From: Malaya genurostris
Lineage: Eukaryota > Arthropoda > Insecta > Diptera > Culicidae
Assembly (NCBI RefSeq): GCF_030247185.1
Contig: NC_080570.1
Span: 124,952,150 to 125,016,149, forward strand
DNA: 64,000 nucleotides
Reading direction: 5' to 3'
A model generated the notes under the pieces. It saw only the letters and a list, made by a program, of their open reading frames with translations. It made no database searches and had not been told where the DNA came from. A program made the position numbers and the translations under genes. This document shows positions 11,050 through 22,461 of the stretch, piece after piece. Numbering within the stretch: position 1 is the stretch's first letter; the number at the start of each line of letters is the position of its first letter.

Positions 11050-11180
11050 GAACCGAAGTTGATATCGTATTTTTTAGGAGAACAGCTTCAGTTTCAGCGA
11101 GCCAATGTTATTCATATTCACGCCAATCCGGTTCTGTTTCTGACATTACCCACCCGCTTTTTGAAAATTAACCAACAAAA
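11050..11180. repeat. dispersed repeat shared with 14635-14725
   Basis: TTATTCATATTCACG, then CCGGTTCTGT and TGACATTACCCACCCG align with the second copy at 14650 (TTATTCGTATTCACG...TTTGACATTACACACCCG). The two copies are in the same orientation. The function is unknown. Confidence 0.5.
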
Positions 11181-11345
11181 CTATGAAATCAGCCGTCACT
11201 TTTCTTTAATTCTACAAACAAGTTTGTTGGAAAAAGAGAAATTTTTCAGTAGAACGCTGTATTTTCTGTTATGTATGTTATACATAAAAGCAAAGTTTTG
11301 GCATTACATTCCTTTTCGTGAAATTTTGTCTCTCTGTTTCAACAG

Positions 11346-11500
11346 ACCTCGCAGCCGGTTCAAAGCGTACAAAAGCATTGCATGGCTGGTGCTACGATCC
11401 TACTGACACTAAGAATCCTTCCAGATCGGGGCTCGAACATACGATAACTGGCTTGTAATACCAGCGCCCTATACATGGAACCGACAGCCCGGGTTATGTT
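11346..11500 (-). mobile_element. tRNA-related SINE
   Basis: Read on the minus strand, a tRNA-like head has GGTTCCATGTATAGGGCG, a CTGG...CCAG arm and a B-box GTTCGAGCCCC (plus-strand 11428-11438). A non-tRNA body follows (GATCTGGAAGGATTCTTAG, GTGTCAGTAGGATCG). This is the layout of a pol III-transcribed SINE. The fold is too poor for a working tRNA, and no poly-A end was identified. Confidence 0.55.
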
Positions 11501-11509
11501 GCAGACTAT

Positions 11510-13935
11510 ATGACCCAACGTAATCATTTTTTATGGATTTTTTATAAATATGTTTATCGCTCTGATATAGAATCAAATCGAAGAAAAAAAATTGTCCGGA
11601 ACTATAAATTTTCTTCGTATTTCTACCTAACCGAAAAAAAAACTGCAGAATAACTTTCGCATTCCGTAGGACTCACCTGCCGGCTTCACTGCACTGCCTA
11701 ACCGGACATTTCCTGCTTATTCTGTAGGAGATCGGAACAATGAAGAAGAACAAACAACGGATATTAATTGCAACATTCTGTGCAGTTGCAACCCGGCACA
11801 TTATCCTAGCCGAAAATTTCTCCGTTTACTGAAGAGTGAAACTTTTTTCATTATTCCTGGGTTTCACGAGTAAGTTTGCCACCATAGGAATTCTCTTCGT
11901 CCTGCTTTTTTTTGTGTTTACTCATTCATCCTTCGTCCTTCTTCGGCCAACCGAGACCGGATGTTGTTACGAAATTGGATTATCATCCTCCGCATAGACA
12001 CACTACCTGTTGGCTGACGGACGGGTGGTAATTCTCTTCCTGCATTTTAAGCATGTAACAATTTTTCCTGGCTCATGTTGCTCTCATAAATACTGAACGC
12101 AGGTTTTTTATAGCCGGTGGTGATAAAAAGATGTATTGTTCCATTCATCCTCCAAAACTGCCAATAACAAAGGGGATGATTTTCGGAGGCAGGTAAGGAT
12201 AGGTCGGTTTCATACTCTGGAAGGGAGTCTTTTACCGATCCTTTCCTCGTTCTTTGCTTTTGAAGGATTAACGAAAAGGAATTACACTTCCAGCCAACGG
12301 GTCGAAGGGGGGGAAGTTTTTCAGCAAAGCGAATCAGTTTGAATCAGGTTCACGGAAGAAGCAAACTGTGCACACATCCGGATTCTTCGAAATCTGCTCA
12401 AGTATTTTCGGGCCACAGTTCAGACCTTTTACAACAAGCAAACATACAACCGGGGATTACAAAAGGGATCAATTTATGGCAGAGAAAATGGATTCGATGC
12501 GTACGTCCGGGATTTGCTTCGTGCAGTTGTTGAGTTGATTGGTTATTCTGCCGGAGGACATTGTTTTCCCTGGAATCGAACAGGAATAGGTAGTAATGCT
12601 TATTGTTTGATTAAGATAAAATAAAACAGATAGAACGCAGATTAGTTTTGCTCCGTTATTAGAGAAAATTGGTTTATTGTCCTAAATGTCAGTGTGGTGA
12701 ACAAGTTGATACACGGAGAACCAGCAATCACAAAATAACAATATTGCAGTTATTGATATCTGCCACAGCTGACTCAACTGTAAATAAGTTTCTTTAATAC
12801 AGATTTCTATTGTTTTTCATATGACTAGTTGAGTTGAAAGTTTGTTTGCTGAGTAAACCAGCACGACCACCCGACAGAAAATTTTATTGCTAAAATGCTT
12901 TTCAGATGGTTCGCACGTTTGCTCTCTGAGAATTTCTTAGTTCTGTGATTCAAATGGCTGTAAACTAATTGAACAAAAAAATTTCACCATTTCCATCATG
13001 TTTTCAGAATTGAGAATCAGAACTAATTGCCTCAAGAGTCACGCTCCCCTAGCTATTTGAAGATTTGTGGCTTGCCGTGGCTGCTCATCATTTTCCTGAC
13101 GGGAAGGTCAGGATAAAAAAAAACATGGAAGTGGACGATTCGCAATATGTATGGACAAAAGTGAATTCGGTACCAAAAAAAAACCGGTGAAAATCACTCC
13201 AGGTAGAACGACTATAGCTCCTTATCACATTGGGTGGAAAACGAAATATCCATCAATTTAAGATCTCCGTACACAGATCGAATCGTGTATGGAGAACCAA
13301 AAACCCGTCAATGCGGGACTCAGCACGCTTTGATCAGAACACTCCAAGATTCTTGGAAAAATGCAGAAAACATTTCGACATCTTCAGATTTAAATCTGGT
13401 AAAAAGGCTTTTGCCTGAGCGCATGCTTGCAAGCTTTGGCTCATTCATTCCCAGTAAACATTGAAAGTGAACAGTATTTGACATGCAAAAGTCTTCGTTT
13501 TAAGTTCGACATGCAATCATAAAATCTTTCATGTAAATAAATGATTACGATTACGGTGGCATTTCAACGGATATATGTAACAGTAAAATACAAATTTTAA
13601 ACTTTATCTAATTTAAATAATTTTTTGTCGTGAATACGACTTACTTTACTATGGGGTGCCTTTTCAAAATTAGCCATATGGAAGAATGGGCAGAACTTAA
13701 TCGTGAATATCTCGACTTGTATCAAAGGCAGCAATATAATTCTTTCACCATTTCATCAAAAATATGATCAGGAATATAGGATAGTATTTTGAACAGTGTG
13801 AGATAACCACAAACAACTCAAATATTAAGTTTTCTCAAACTTTGAAAACAGCGCGGAAAACTCTTTACTTTTGCTTGGGCTTTTCGCACAAGGACGACGA
13901 TTTCGTGGTAGTCAGGCACATATCTACATCTGAAT
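11510..13935. other. mostly unique non-coding stretch
   Basis: Only short unrecognised ORFs occur (12136-12342 and 13230-13464 among them). The 11.9-12.5 kb part is more GC-rich than its surroundings. No splice-linked ORFs, repeats or TE termini could be supported. Confidence 0.5.
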
Positions 13936-13938
13936 GCG

Positions 13939-14004
13939 TATAAAAGCGGAATTGTGATCGAAAATCAATCATTTCTTCTTGTGCGTTGGATGGAAGCAGA
14001 CGTC
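13939..14004 (+). promoter_or_regulatory. TATA + Inr + DPE core promoter match
   Basis: TATAAAA at 13939-13945, an initiator TCATTT at 13969-13974 (A at 13971 as +1) and AGACGTC at 13998-14004 sit at -32, +1 and +28. These are the spacings expected of an arthropod RNA polymerase II core promoter; the initiator consensus is TCAKTY and the downstream element consensus RGWCGTG. No ORF of convincing size follows in the next 800 bases, so it may serve a pseudogene, a non-coding RNA or a mobile element. The match is seen by eye; initiation is not shown. Confidence 0.55.
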
Positions 14005-14634
14005 GTGGGAATGATTTGATCAACCAGCAGTGACGAAGAGTGAACCTTCTGCGTGGTTAAAAACCTCAAACGCTCAGGTCGTAGTTCTCATTTGCTTTCC
14101 GGTCGTCAAGGCTAGAAGACGCATTAAACCAGTTTCGCATCATTTGGCACTGCGTGCAGATGTGTCGGTTTGTACGCAAAACTAGTTTCAATTCAAGCAA
14201 GAACGATTGCATCAGCTGCTGGTGCTTTGCATTGGAGAGAAAGAAAACAAGAAACGAAAAGTGGACAACAAATGTTATCTAAAGAACTATTAAGATTACT
14301 TCTTTGAAATTCGAAGGTAGAATTCATCAGTGTAGAAATTTAGAGAAAATCCAAAATAATTTGATTTGGTTCGTGCACTTTTCGCTGTGCGAAAATCGTT
14401 CGAGATAAATGTTCCGAACTGTGCTAAATATCGTAGAGAACTCCACAATTTGGTCCTTCTAAAAGTCAGAAATGAATCCTGTACAGCATCTTGATAGTTT
14501 CTTTCAATGAAATATGCAAATCAGAAATGAGATAATCGACGTCAAAACTCGTTGAAAATTTTAGTAGTGAAAAGAGGGAAAATTTCGCAATTCACACAAT
14601 CGATCAACTATCAATTCGAATTCGAAAGTGTAAA
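14005..14634. other. region downstream of the promoter match, no gene assigned
   Basis: All frames carry stops within the first 200 bases. A faint resemblance to a histone H2A stretch (near 14085-14125) was judged too weak to annotate. Confidence 0.4.
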
Positions 14635-14725
14635 GAAACCGTGTCAGTTTTATTCGTATTCACGACATCCAGTTATGTCTTTGACATTACACACCCGTTC
14701 TTTTTTTAATTCAATTCTGACACTC
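14635..14725. repeat. second copy of the 11.05-11.18 kb dispersed repeat
   Basis: TTATTCGTATTCACGACATC and TTTGACATTACACACCCG match the earlier copy, with scattered substitutions. It ends about 90 bases before the minisatellite. Confidence 0.5.
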
Positions 14726-14811
14726 AAAGGCGTTTTTTTTTTTGGTACACCAGATCTCGACATTTGGCATCAAAAAAGTTTTTGTTTTGTAAACCTTAAA
14801 CCTGTTGATTT

Positions 14812-17800
14812 TGTTTATTCTGTTTAATCTGTTTATTCTGTTTATTCTGTTTATTCTGTTTATTCTGTTTATTCTGTTTATTCTGTTTATTCTGTTTATT
14901 CTGTTTATTCTGTTTATTCTGTTTATTCTGTTTATTCTGTTTATTCTGTTTATTCTGTTTATTCTGTTTATTCTGTTTAATCTGTTTATTCTGTTTATTC
15001 TGTTTATTCTGTTTATTCTGTTTATTCTGTTTATTCTGTTTATTCTGTTTATTCTGTTTATTCTGTTTATTCTGTTTATTCTGTTTATTCTGTTTATTCT
15101 GTTTATTCTGTTTATTCTGTTTATTCTGTGTATTCTGTTTATTCTGTTTATTCTGTTTATTCTGTTTATTCTGTTTATTCTGTTTATTCTGTTTATTCTG
15201 TTTATTCTGTTTATTCTGTTTATTCTGTTTATTCTGTTTATTCTGTTTATTCTGTTTATTCTGTTTATTCTGTTTATTCTGTTTATTCTGTTTATTCTGT
15301 TTATTCTGTTTATTCTGTTTATTCTGTTTATTCTGTTTATTCTGTTTATTCTGTTTATTCTGTTTATTCTGTTTATTCTGTTTATTCTGTTTATTCTGTT
15401 TATTCTGTTTATTCTGTTTATTCTGTTTATTCTGTTTATTCTGTTTATTCTGTTTATTCTGTTTATTCTGTTTATTCTGTTTATTCTGTTTATTCTGTTT
15501 ATTCTGTTTATTCTGTTTATTCTGTTTATTCTGTTTATTCTGTTTATTCTGTTTATTCTGTTTATTCTGTTTATTCTGTTTATTCTGTTTATTCTGTTTA
15601 TTCTGTTTATTCTGTTTATTCTGTTTATTCTGTTTATTCTGTTTATTCTGTTTATTCTGTTTATTCTGTTTATTCTGTTTATTCTGTTTATTCTGTTTAT
15701 TCTGTTTATTCTGTTTATTCTGTTTATTCTGTTTATTCTGTTTATTCTGTTTATTCTGTTTATTCTGTTTATTCTGTTTATTCTGTTTATTCTGTTTATT
15801 CTGTTTATTCTGTTTATTCTGTTTATTCTGTTTATTCTGTTTATTCTGTTTATTCTGTTTATTCTGTTTATTCTGTTTATTCTGTTTATTCTGTTTATTC
15901 TGTTTATTCTGTTTATTCTGTTTATTCTGTTTATTCTGTTTATTCTGTTTATTCTGTTTATTCTGTTTATTCTGTTTATTCTGTTTATTCTGTTTATTCT
16001 GTTTATTCTGTTTATTCTGTTTATTCTGTTTATTCTGTTTATTCTGTTTATTCTGTTTATTCTGTTTATTCTGTTTATTCTGTTTATTCTGTTTATTCTG
16101 TTTATTCTGTTTATTCTGTTTATTCTGTTTATTCAGTTTATTCTGTTTATTCTGTTTATTCTGTTTATTCTGTTTATTCTGTTTATTCTGTTTATTCTGT
16201 TTATTCTGTTTATTCTGTTTATTCTGTTTATTCTGTTTATTCTGTTTATTCTGTTTATTCTGTTTATTCTGTTTATTCTGTTTATTCTGTTTATTCTGTT
16301 TATTCTGTTTATTCTGTTTATTCTGTTTATTCTGTTTATTCTGTTTATTCTGTTTATTCTGTTTATTCTGTTTATTCTGTTTATTCTGTTTATTCTGTTT
16401 ATTCTGTTTATTCTGTTTATTCTGTTTATTCTGTTTATTCTGTTTATTCTGTTTATTCTGTTTATTCTGTTTATTCTGTTTATTCTGTTTATTCTGTTTA
16501 TTCTGTTTATTCTGTTTATTCTGTTTATTCTGTTTATTCTGTTTATTCTGTTTATTCTGTTTATTCTGTTTATTCTGTTTATTCTGTTTATTCTGTTTAT
16601 TCTGTTTATTCTGTTTATTCTGTTTATTCTGTTTATTCTGTTTATTCTGTTTATTCTGTTTATTCTGTTTATTCTGTTTATTCTGTTTATTCTGTTTATT
16701 CTGTTTATTCTGTTTATTCTGTTTATTCTGTTTATTCTGTTTATTCTGTTTATTCTGTTTATTCTGTTAATTCTGTTTATTCTGTTTATTCTGTTTATTC
16801 TGTTTATTCTGTTTATTCTGTTTATTCTGTTTATTCTGTTTATTCTGTTTATTCTGTTTATTCTGTTTATTCTGTTTATTCTGTTTATTCTGTTTATTCT
16901 GTTTATTCTACTTATTCTGTTTATTCTGTTTATTCTGTTTATTCTGTTTATTCTGTTTATTCTGTTTATGCTGTTTATTCTGTTTATTCTGTTTATTCTG
17001 TTTATTCTGTTTATTCTGTTTATTCTGTTTATTCTGTTTATTCTGTTTATTCTGTTTATTCTGTTTATTCTGTTTATTCTGTTTATTCTGTTTATTCTGT
17101 TTATTCTGTTTATTCTGTTTATTCTGTTTATTCTGTTTATTCTGTTTATTCTGTTTATTCTGTTTATTCTGTTTATTCTGTTTATTCTGTTTATTCTGTT
17201 TATTCTGTTTATTCTGTTTATTCTGTTTATTCTGTTTATTCTGTTTATTCTGTTTATTCTGTTTATTCTGTTTATTCTGTTTATTCTGTTTATTCTGTTT
17301 ATTCTGTTTATTCTGTTTATTCTGTTTATTCTGTTTATTCTGTTTATTCTGTTTATTATGTTTATTCTGTTTATTCTGTTTATTCTGTTTTTTCTGTTTA
17401 TTCTATTTATTCTGTTTATTCTGTTTATTCTGTTTATTCTGTTTATTCTGTTTATTCTGTTTATTCTGTTTATTCTGTTTATTCTGTTTATTCTGTTTAT
17501 TCTGTTTATTCTGTTTATTCTGTTTATTCTGTCTATTCTGTTTATTCTGTTTATTCTGTTTATTCTGTTTATTCTGTTTATTCTGTTTATTCTGTTTATT
17601 CTGTTTATTCTGTTTATTCTGTTTATTCTGTTTATTCTGTTTATTCTGTTTATTCTGTTTATTCTGTTTATTCTGTTTATTCTGTTTATTCTGTTTATTC
17701 TGTTTATTCTGTTTATTCTGTTTATTCTGTTTATTCTGTTTATTCTGTTTATTCTGTTTATTCTGTTTATTCTGTTTATTCTGTTTATTCTGTTTATTCT

Positions 17801-19581
17801 GTTTATTCTGTTTATTCTGTTTATTCTGTTTATTCTGTTTATTCTGTTTATTCTGTTTATTCTGTTTATTCTGTTTATTCTGTTTATTCTGTTTATTCTG
17901 TTTATTCTGTTTATTCTGTTTATTCTGTTTATTCTGTTTATTCTGTTTATTCTGTTTATTCTGTTTATTCTGTTTATTCTGTTTATTCTGTTTATTCTGT
18001 TTATTCTGTTTATTCTGTTTATTCTGTTTATTCTGTTTATTCTGTTTATTCTGTTTATTCTGTTTATTCTGTTTATTCTGTTTATTCTGTTTATTCTGTT
18101 TATTCTGTTTATTCTGTTTATTCTGTTTATTCTGTTTATTCTGTTTATTCTGTTTATTCTGTTTATTCTGTTTATTCTGTTTATTCTGTTTATTCTGTTT
18201 ATTCTGTTTATTCTGTTTATTCTGTTTATTCTGTTTATTCTGTTTATTCTGTTTATTCTGTTTATTCTGTTTATTCTGTTTATTCTGTTTATTCTGTTTA
18301 TTCTGTTTATTCTGTTTATTCTGTTTATTCTGTTTATTCTGTTTATTCTGTTTATTCTGTTTATTCTGTTTATTCTGTTTATTCTGTTTATTCTGTTTAT
18401 TCTGTTTATTCTGTTTATTCTGTTTATTCTGTTTATTCTGTTTATTCTGTTTATTCTGTTTATTCTGTTTATTCTGTTTATTCTGTCTATTCTGTTTATT
18501 CTGTTTATTCTGTTTATTCTGCTTATTCTGTTTATTCTGTTTATTCTGTTTATTCTGTTTATTCTGTTTATTCTGTTTATTCTGTTTATTATGTTTATTC
18601 TGTTTATTCTGTTTTTTCTGTTTATTCTGTTTATTCTATTTATTCTATTTATTCTGTTTATTCTGTTTATTCTGTTTATTCTGTTTATTCTGTTTATTCT
18701 GTTTATTCTGTTTATTCTGTTTATTCTGTTTATTCTGTTTATTCTGTTTATTCTGTTTATTCTGTTTATTCTGTTTATTCTGTTTATTCTGTTTATTCTG
18801 TTTATTCTGTTTATTCTGTTTATTCTGTTTATTCTGTTTATTCTGTTTATTCTGTTTATTCTGTTTATTCTGTTTATTCTGTTTATTCTGTTTATTCTGT
18901 TTATTCTGTTTATTCTGTTTATTCTGTTTATTCTGTTTATTCTGTTTATTCTGTTTATTCTGTTTATTCTGTTTATTCTGTTTATTCTGTTTATTCTGTT
19001 TATTCTGTTTATTCTGTTTATTCTGTTTATTCTGTTTATTCTGTTTATTCTGTTTATTCTGTTTATTCTGTTTATTCTGTTTATTCTGTTTATTCTGTTT
19101 ATTCTGTTTATTCTGTTTATTCTGTTTATTCTGTTTATTCTGTTTATTCTGTTTATTCTGTTTATTCTGTTTATTCTGTTTATTCTGTTTATTCTGTTTA
19201 TTCTGTTTATTCTGTTTATTCTGTTTATTCTGTTTATTCTGTTTATTCTGTTTATTCTGTTTATTCTGTTTATTCTGTTTATTCTGTTTATTCTGTTTAT
19301 TCTGTTTATTCTGTTTATTCTGTTTATTCTGTTTATTCTGTTTATTCTGTTTATTCTGTTTATTCTGTTTATTCTGTTTATTCTGTTTATTCTGTTTATT
19401 CTGTTTATTCTGTTTATTCTGTTTATTCTGTTTATTCTGTTTATTCTGTTTATTCTGTTTATTCTGTTTATTCTGTTTATTCTGTTTATTCTGTTTATTC
19501 TGTTTATTCTGTTTATTCTGTTTATTCTGTTTATTCTGTTTATTCTGTTTATTCTGTTTATTCTGCTTATTCTGTTTATTC
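14812..19581. repeat. 530-unit minisatellite of TGTTTATTC
   Basis: A 9-base unit TGTTTATTC is repeated head to tail for 4,770 bp, exactly 530 units, with no indel that breaks the phase. About twenty single-base variants occur (for example 14827 T>A, 16134 T>A, 16909-16910, 17358 C>A, 17391 A>T, 17405 G>A, 17533 T>C, 18487 T>C, 18591 C>A, 18615 A>T, 18638 and 18647 G>A, 19566 T>C). Five of six reading frames lack stops in the unit, which accounts for ORFs above 1,500 codons (Phe-Ile-Leu or Tyr-Ser-Val repeats). These are not genes. The strand is T-rich with no A/T symmetry. Confidence 0.98.
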
Positions 19582-19821
19582 TTGTTTTATAGAGGGATCA
19601 GTTCGACTCTACAATGATTTTAAAAAGGAACGAAAGTAATGTTTGCATGCACCTTCTTCGAATCGTTGTAAGTCGAAAACTGTTAGAAAATATGTACGGA
19701 AAAAGTGTCTCAAAAAAGTGGTAGAATCGATACGGCGTTCTAGAATATAAACGATTTTTCGAGAAAGAGTTGTTAATCGATTACTCAATTAATTATTCGA
19801 AAATCTTATAATACTGAAATA

Positions 19822-20131
19822 CACTAGAGTCTCTTTTTATGCGGTTTCTTTTTCGCGACTCTCCGCGGATTTCCGAAGTTACCCGGTTTTTTTACGCGGA
19901 TTTTTGAAGTTACGCGGTTTTCTTATTTTGTCTTAGATGCATGAAACTTCGATCTGGTGTTATCACGATTTTTTTACGTCAACGTTTTGACACAAAAAAT
20001 ATGTACAGATTACACCAGATCTGGACGTTTCATGCATTTCTAAAATATTTGGCATTTGGAAAATTTTTTCCTTTAATATTGCGTTTTTTTAGGCGGATTC
20101 CTTAAGTTATGCGGTTTTTTAACGGGAATAA
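19822..20131. mobile_element. fold-back element fragment with ACGCGG motifs
   Basis: The left terminus CACTAGAGTCTCTTTTTATG follows TA and matches the inverted right terminus of the copy ending at 31640 (CACTGAGGTCTCTTTTTACG). Inside are TTTTTTTACGCGGATTTTTG and GTTACGCGG phrases. An internal inverted repeat also occurs: ATGCATGAAACTTCGATCTG near 19939 against CAGATCTGGACGTTTCATGCA near 20016. The right terminus is missing, so this copy is truncated. Non-coding. Confidence 0.6.
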
Positions 20132-20265
20132 TCGAATATATAATATAATAATCGCGCTCAGTAATCGAATATTAGTTCTAATCTAATCGATTAAATATTA
20201 CTCGATTATCTGGGTTATTAATCGATTACTCGATTATTTGATCGATATTACGACATCCCTAATGT
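20132..20265. repeat. AATCGATTA-rich AT segment
   Basis: Repeated ATCGATTA, CTCGATTA and TAATCG words run to CATCCCTA. Similar words at 19773-19800 lie on the other side of the fold-back fragment, suggesting it inserted into an older copy. Confidence 0.45.
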
Positions 20266-20745
20266 TAACAGCTTGAAAAATTCAACTACACGGTAAACTT
20301 AATGCACCTAGATATAAATACTTATGCAGTTCTCAGAAAGTAAATAGATAACCTTCTTGTTGATCTTATTTATCTTTAACTAGTTAGCAAGTATCTCAGT
20401 AAGTTTGGACACTTTTGTTTAATTCTTAGTAGAATGCTCCCAGCACTCAATCTAAGAAAATTATTGAAATACGTTTCAACCAGTAATGGGTAAACAGTGA
20501 GGTACCAAATCGGTTTTTTTCGGGAGTAATTCCGTGGGAAAAAACCCGGTCAGTTGGGAAAATTGTCTTTTTTAATGTATTTTTCTAAGTGAAACACTAA
20601 TAAACCATATTTCTGGAATCACATATTTATTTAATAAGGCTTTTTTTGATTTTCCGAAGAATTTGAAAAATTTGTTGAGGCATCATCCCTTAAATTGTTG
20701 GCAATATCGGGTTGAACTCACATTTCTTTGCAAATTATAATAAAA
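20266..20745. other. AT-rich sequence, nothing recognised
   Basis: No ORF or terminal repeat was identified. The 3' part may belong to the body of the adjacent SINE. Confidence 0.4.
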
Positions 20746-20749
20746 AAAC

Positions 20750-20920
20750 CTAAGTTTTTGCAATGACTGAGCGGAAACATATATTGGAGAAGCTAAATGG
20801 ATGAAAAACTAGCAGAAAAGATGATTTATTGGAAAAAGATACGCTCAGAGACAGGACTCGAACTTGCGTTTATTTTGATACTAACTTTTGCAGTACCACA
20901 TCGGCTCGCACACATTCTCA
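20750..20920 (-). mobile_element. tRNA-derived SINE (family 1), degraded
   Basis: It shares TTTTTGCAATGACTGAG, GGAAACATAT, AGAAAAGATGATTT and GAGACAGGACTCGAAC with the better copy at 57595-57760. The tRNA-like head spans about 20841-20912 on the minus strand. Its T-arm stem is decayed (ACAGG opposite CTTGC). Confidence 0.6.
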
Positions 20921-21056
20921 TTCTCAATATCGAATAAAACCATTCACTCCCTAAATCTCACGTTTAACCGACAAAATATTCGTGTAGAATGAAAGACAAT
21001 ATTTCAATTTTTTAACAGTACCAGATATTGCCAATGTTATGAATTTTTAGACTCTA

Positions 21057-21688
21057 CACGCTTAGAAAAAGTTACTCAGAGTTTGAGTGCTAATTACTCA
21101 TTTTCAAATGATACATAGAAACATAAAAACTTGAGTAGTTACCATCAATGATAATGAGTAACTCTTAATCTAAATTTGAATTTACCGCAAGAACTCGTTT
21201 ATATGTTACTATTTGCAATAACCATTTGTATCAACAGGTTCTATTTTAATTAGTGAGCTCGCGTATTTCAAAGGTGAGTCGCTTAACACAAACGGTGTTG
21301 TGTCTGCAAAAACCGGAATGATAAACTGTGCTCTTGGTTGTGTAGTTGGTTGACGCAGATATGCTCCGTATTGTGCTTCAGAATGGAAACAAATATGCTC
21401 AAATGTCATTTATGAGGAATAAGTGTCTGATTGGTGCCTGAGCATTACTAACATGTATGTTAAAGTGTGATTGACACACTATTCCAAGCTAATCACTCAA
21501 TTTTTGGTTCATGTACAAATAAAGCATTACTCAGAAAATGAGTAGATTCTACCCAAACATCGTTTTTCAGGGGAAGAATTTGAATTTGAGTAACTAAGGG
21601 GTTACTTTAAATTGGAGTAGTTCCACTTTATTTTTATTGGTAGATGAGTGGGATCTTACTCATTTTTGAGTAACTGTTTTTAAGCGTG
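21057..21688. mobile_element. TA-flanked MITE with CACGCTTAGAAAAA ends
   Basis: Left end CACGCTTAGAAAAAGTTACT and right end AGTAACTGTTTTTAAGCGTG are inverted repeats, each bordered by TA (21055-21056 and 21689-21690). The 632-bp interior has repeated GAGTAACT/AGTTACTC words and no transposase. The TA duplication fits a Tc1/mariner-type MITE. Confidence 0.8.
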
Positions 21689-21736
21689 TATGGCTAAAAA
21701 TTTTGACCGGAACTTTTTTCTCTTACAATGATATTA

Positions 21737-22249
21737 CACTCAGAAAAATCCTCACTTCCATGCTACGTGAAAATGTATGTAATTTTTATCCATCTAACTT
21801 TTCTTGTAATACTTATGTGAAGTATAGATAGTATACATTTGCTTATAAATTATGCTTCTGCTTCTACTAGTATTAGATCTGAAAATATAATAAAAATTAA
21901 CTAGACTTCATAACTGTCGATAAAATCAATAAGCAATTATTCACCCTAAAATCACTGTGACAAATACCGTAGAAGGGTCAAAAAGGATTTGGTTTATGTT
22001 GGTTGTTTTAGGTTTTTCAACTAACGCCATATTGCGAGCACAAAATGAACATGACAAAATGAATTCAGGAAAGTACGTGACACATAAAATATATGTGACA
22101 ACAGCAATAATTCTGACATATGGTTCATTTCATATTCAATCACGATCCGATGATTGGTAAGAACATCACGTGAACCCTGATGACAAAGCCATTTTTTGGA
22201 ATCTACGTGATTTTTCACATTAGGTTAACGTGTGAATTTTTTTCGAGTG
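21737..22249. mobile_element. TA-flanked MITE with CACTC(A/G)AAAAA ends
   Basis: Left end CACTCAGAAAAATCCTCAC and the inverse of right end GTGTGAATTTTTTTCGAGTG are similar, with TA on both sides. It is 513 bp and non-coding. It sits 48 bases from the preceding MITE and has related termini. Confidence 0.75.
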
Positions 22250-22461
22250 TAGTACAAATGCCATACACTCTTGCCAGCCGCTACCTAATTTCGGGTCAAA
22301 ACCTACCCAAAATCAACTAAAGTGCATCACCCAAAGTGTTATGCCATAACAAAGAACGCTACCCATTTTTTTATGATCAAGTCAAAGTATGAGTAGATAA
22401 CGACCTAATTTTGGCTAGCTTATAGAAAAACTCGACAATGACTGATTTCTCCCCAAAAATA

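Noticed and set aside
14085..14130. Faint similarity to a histone H2A segment downstream of the core promoter match.
   Set aside because: Only scattered residues agree (R..., GR), with stops nearby. No histone-fold block or downstream stem-loop was seen.
14812..19581. CRISPR-like regular repeat.
   Set aside because: The units are contiguous with no unique spacers, and the surrounding DNA is eukaryotic.
14805..19639. Two overlapping ORFs of about 1,500-1,600 codons (Phe-Ile-Leu and Tyr-Ser-Val repeats).
   Set aside because: They are reading frames through a 9-base minisatellite with no stop in five of six frames. There is no signal of a real gene.
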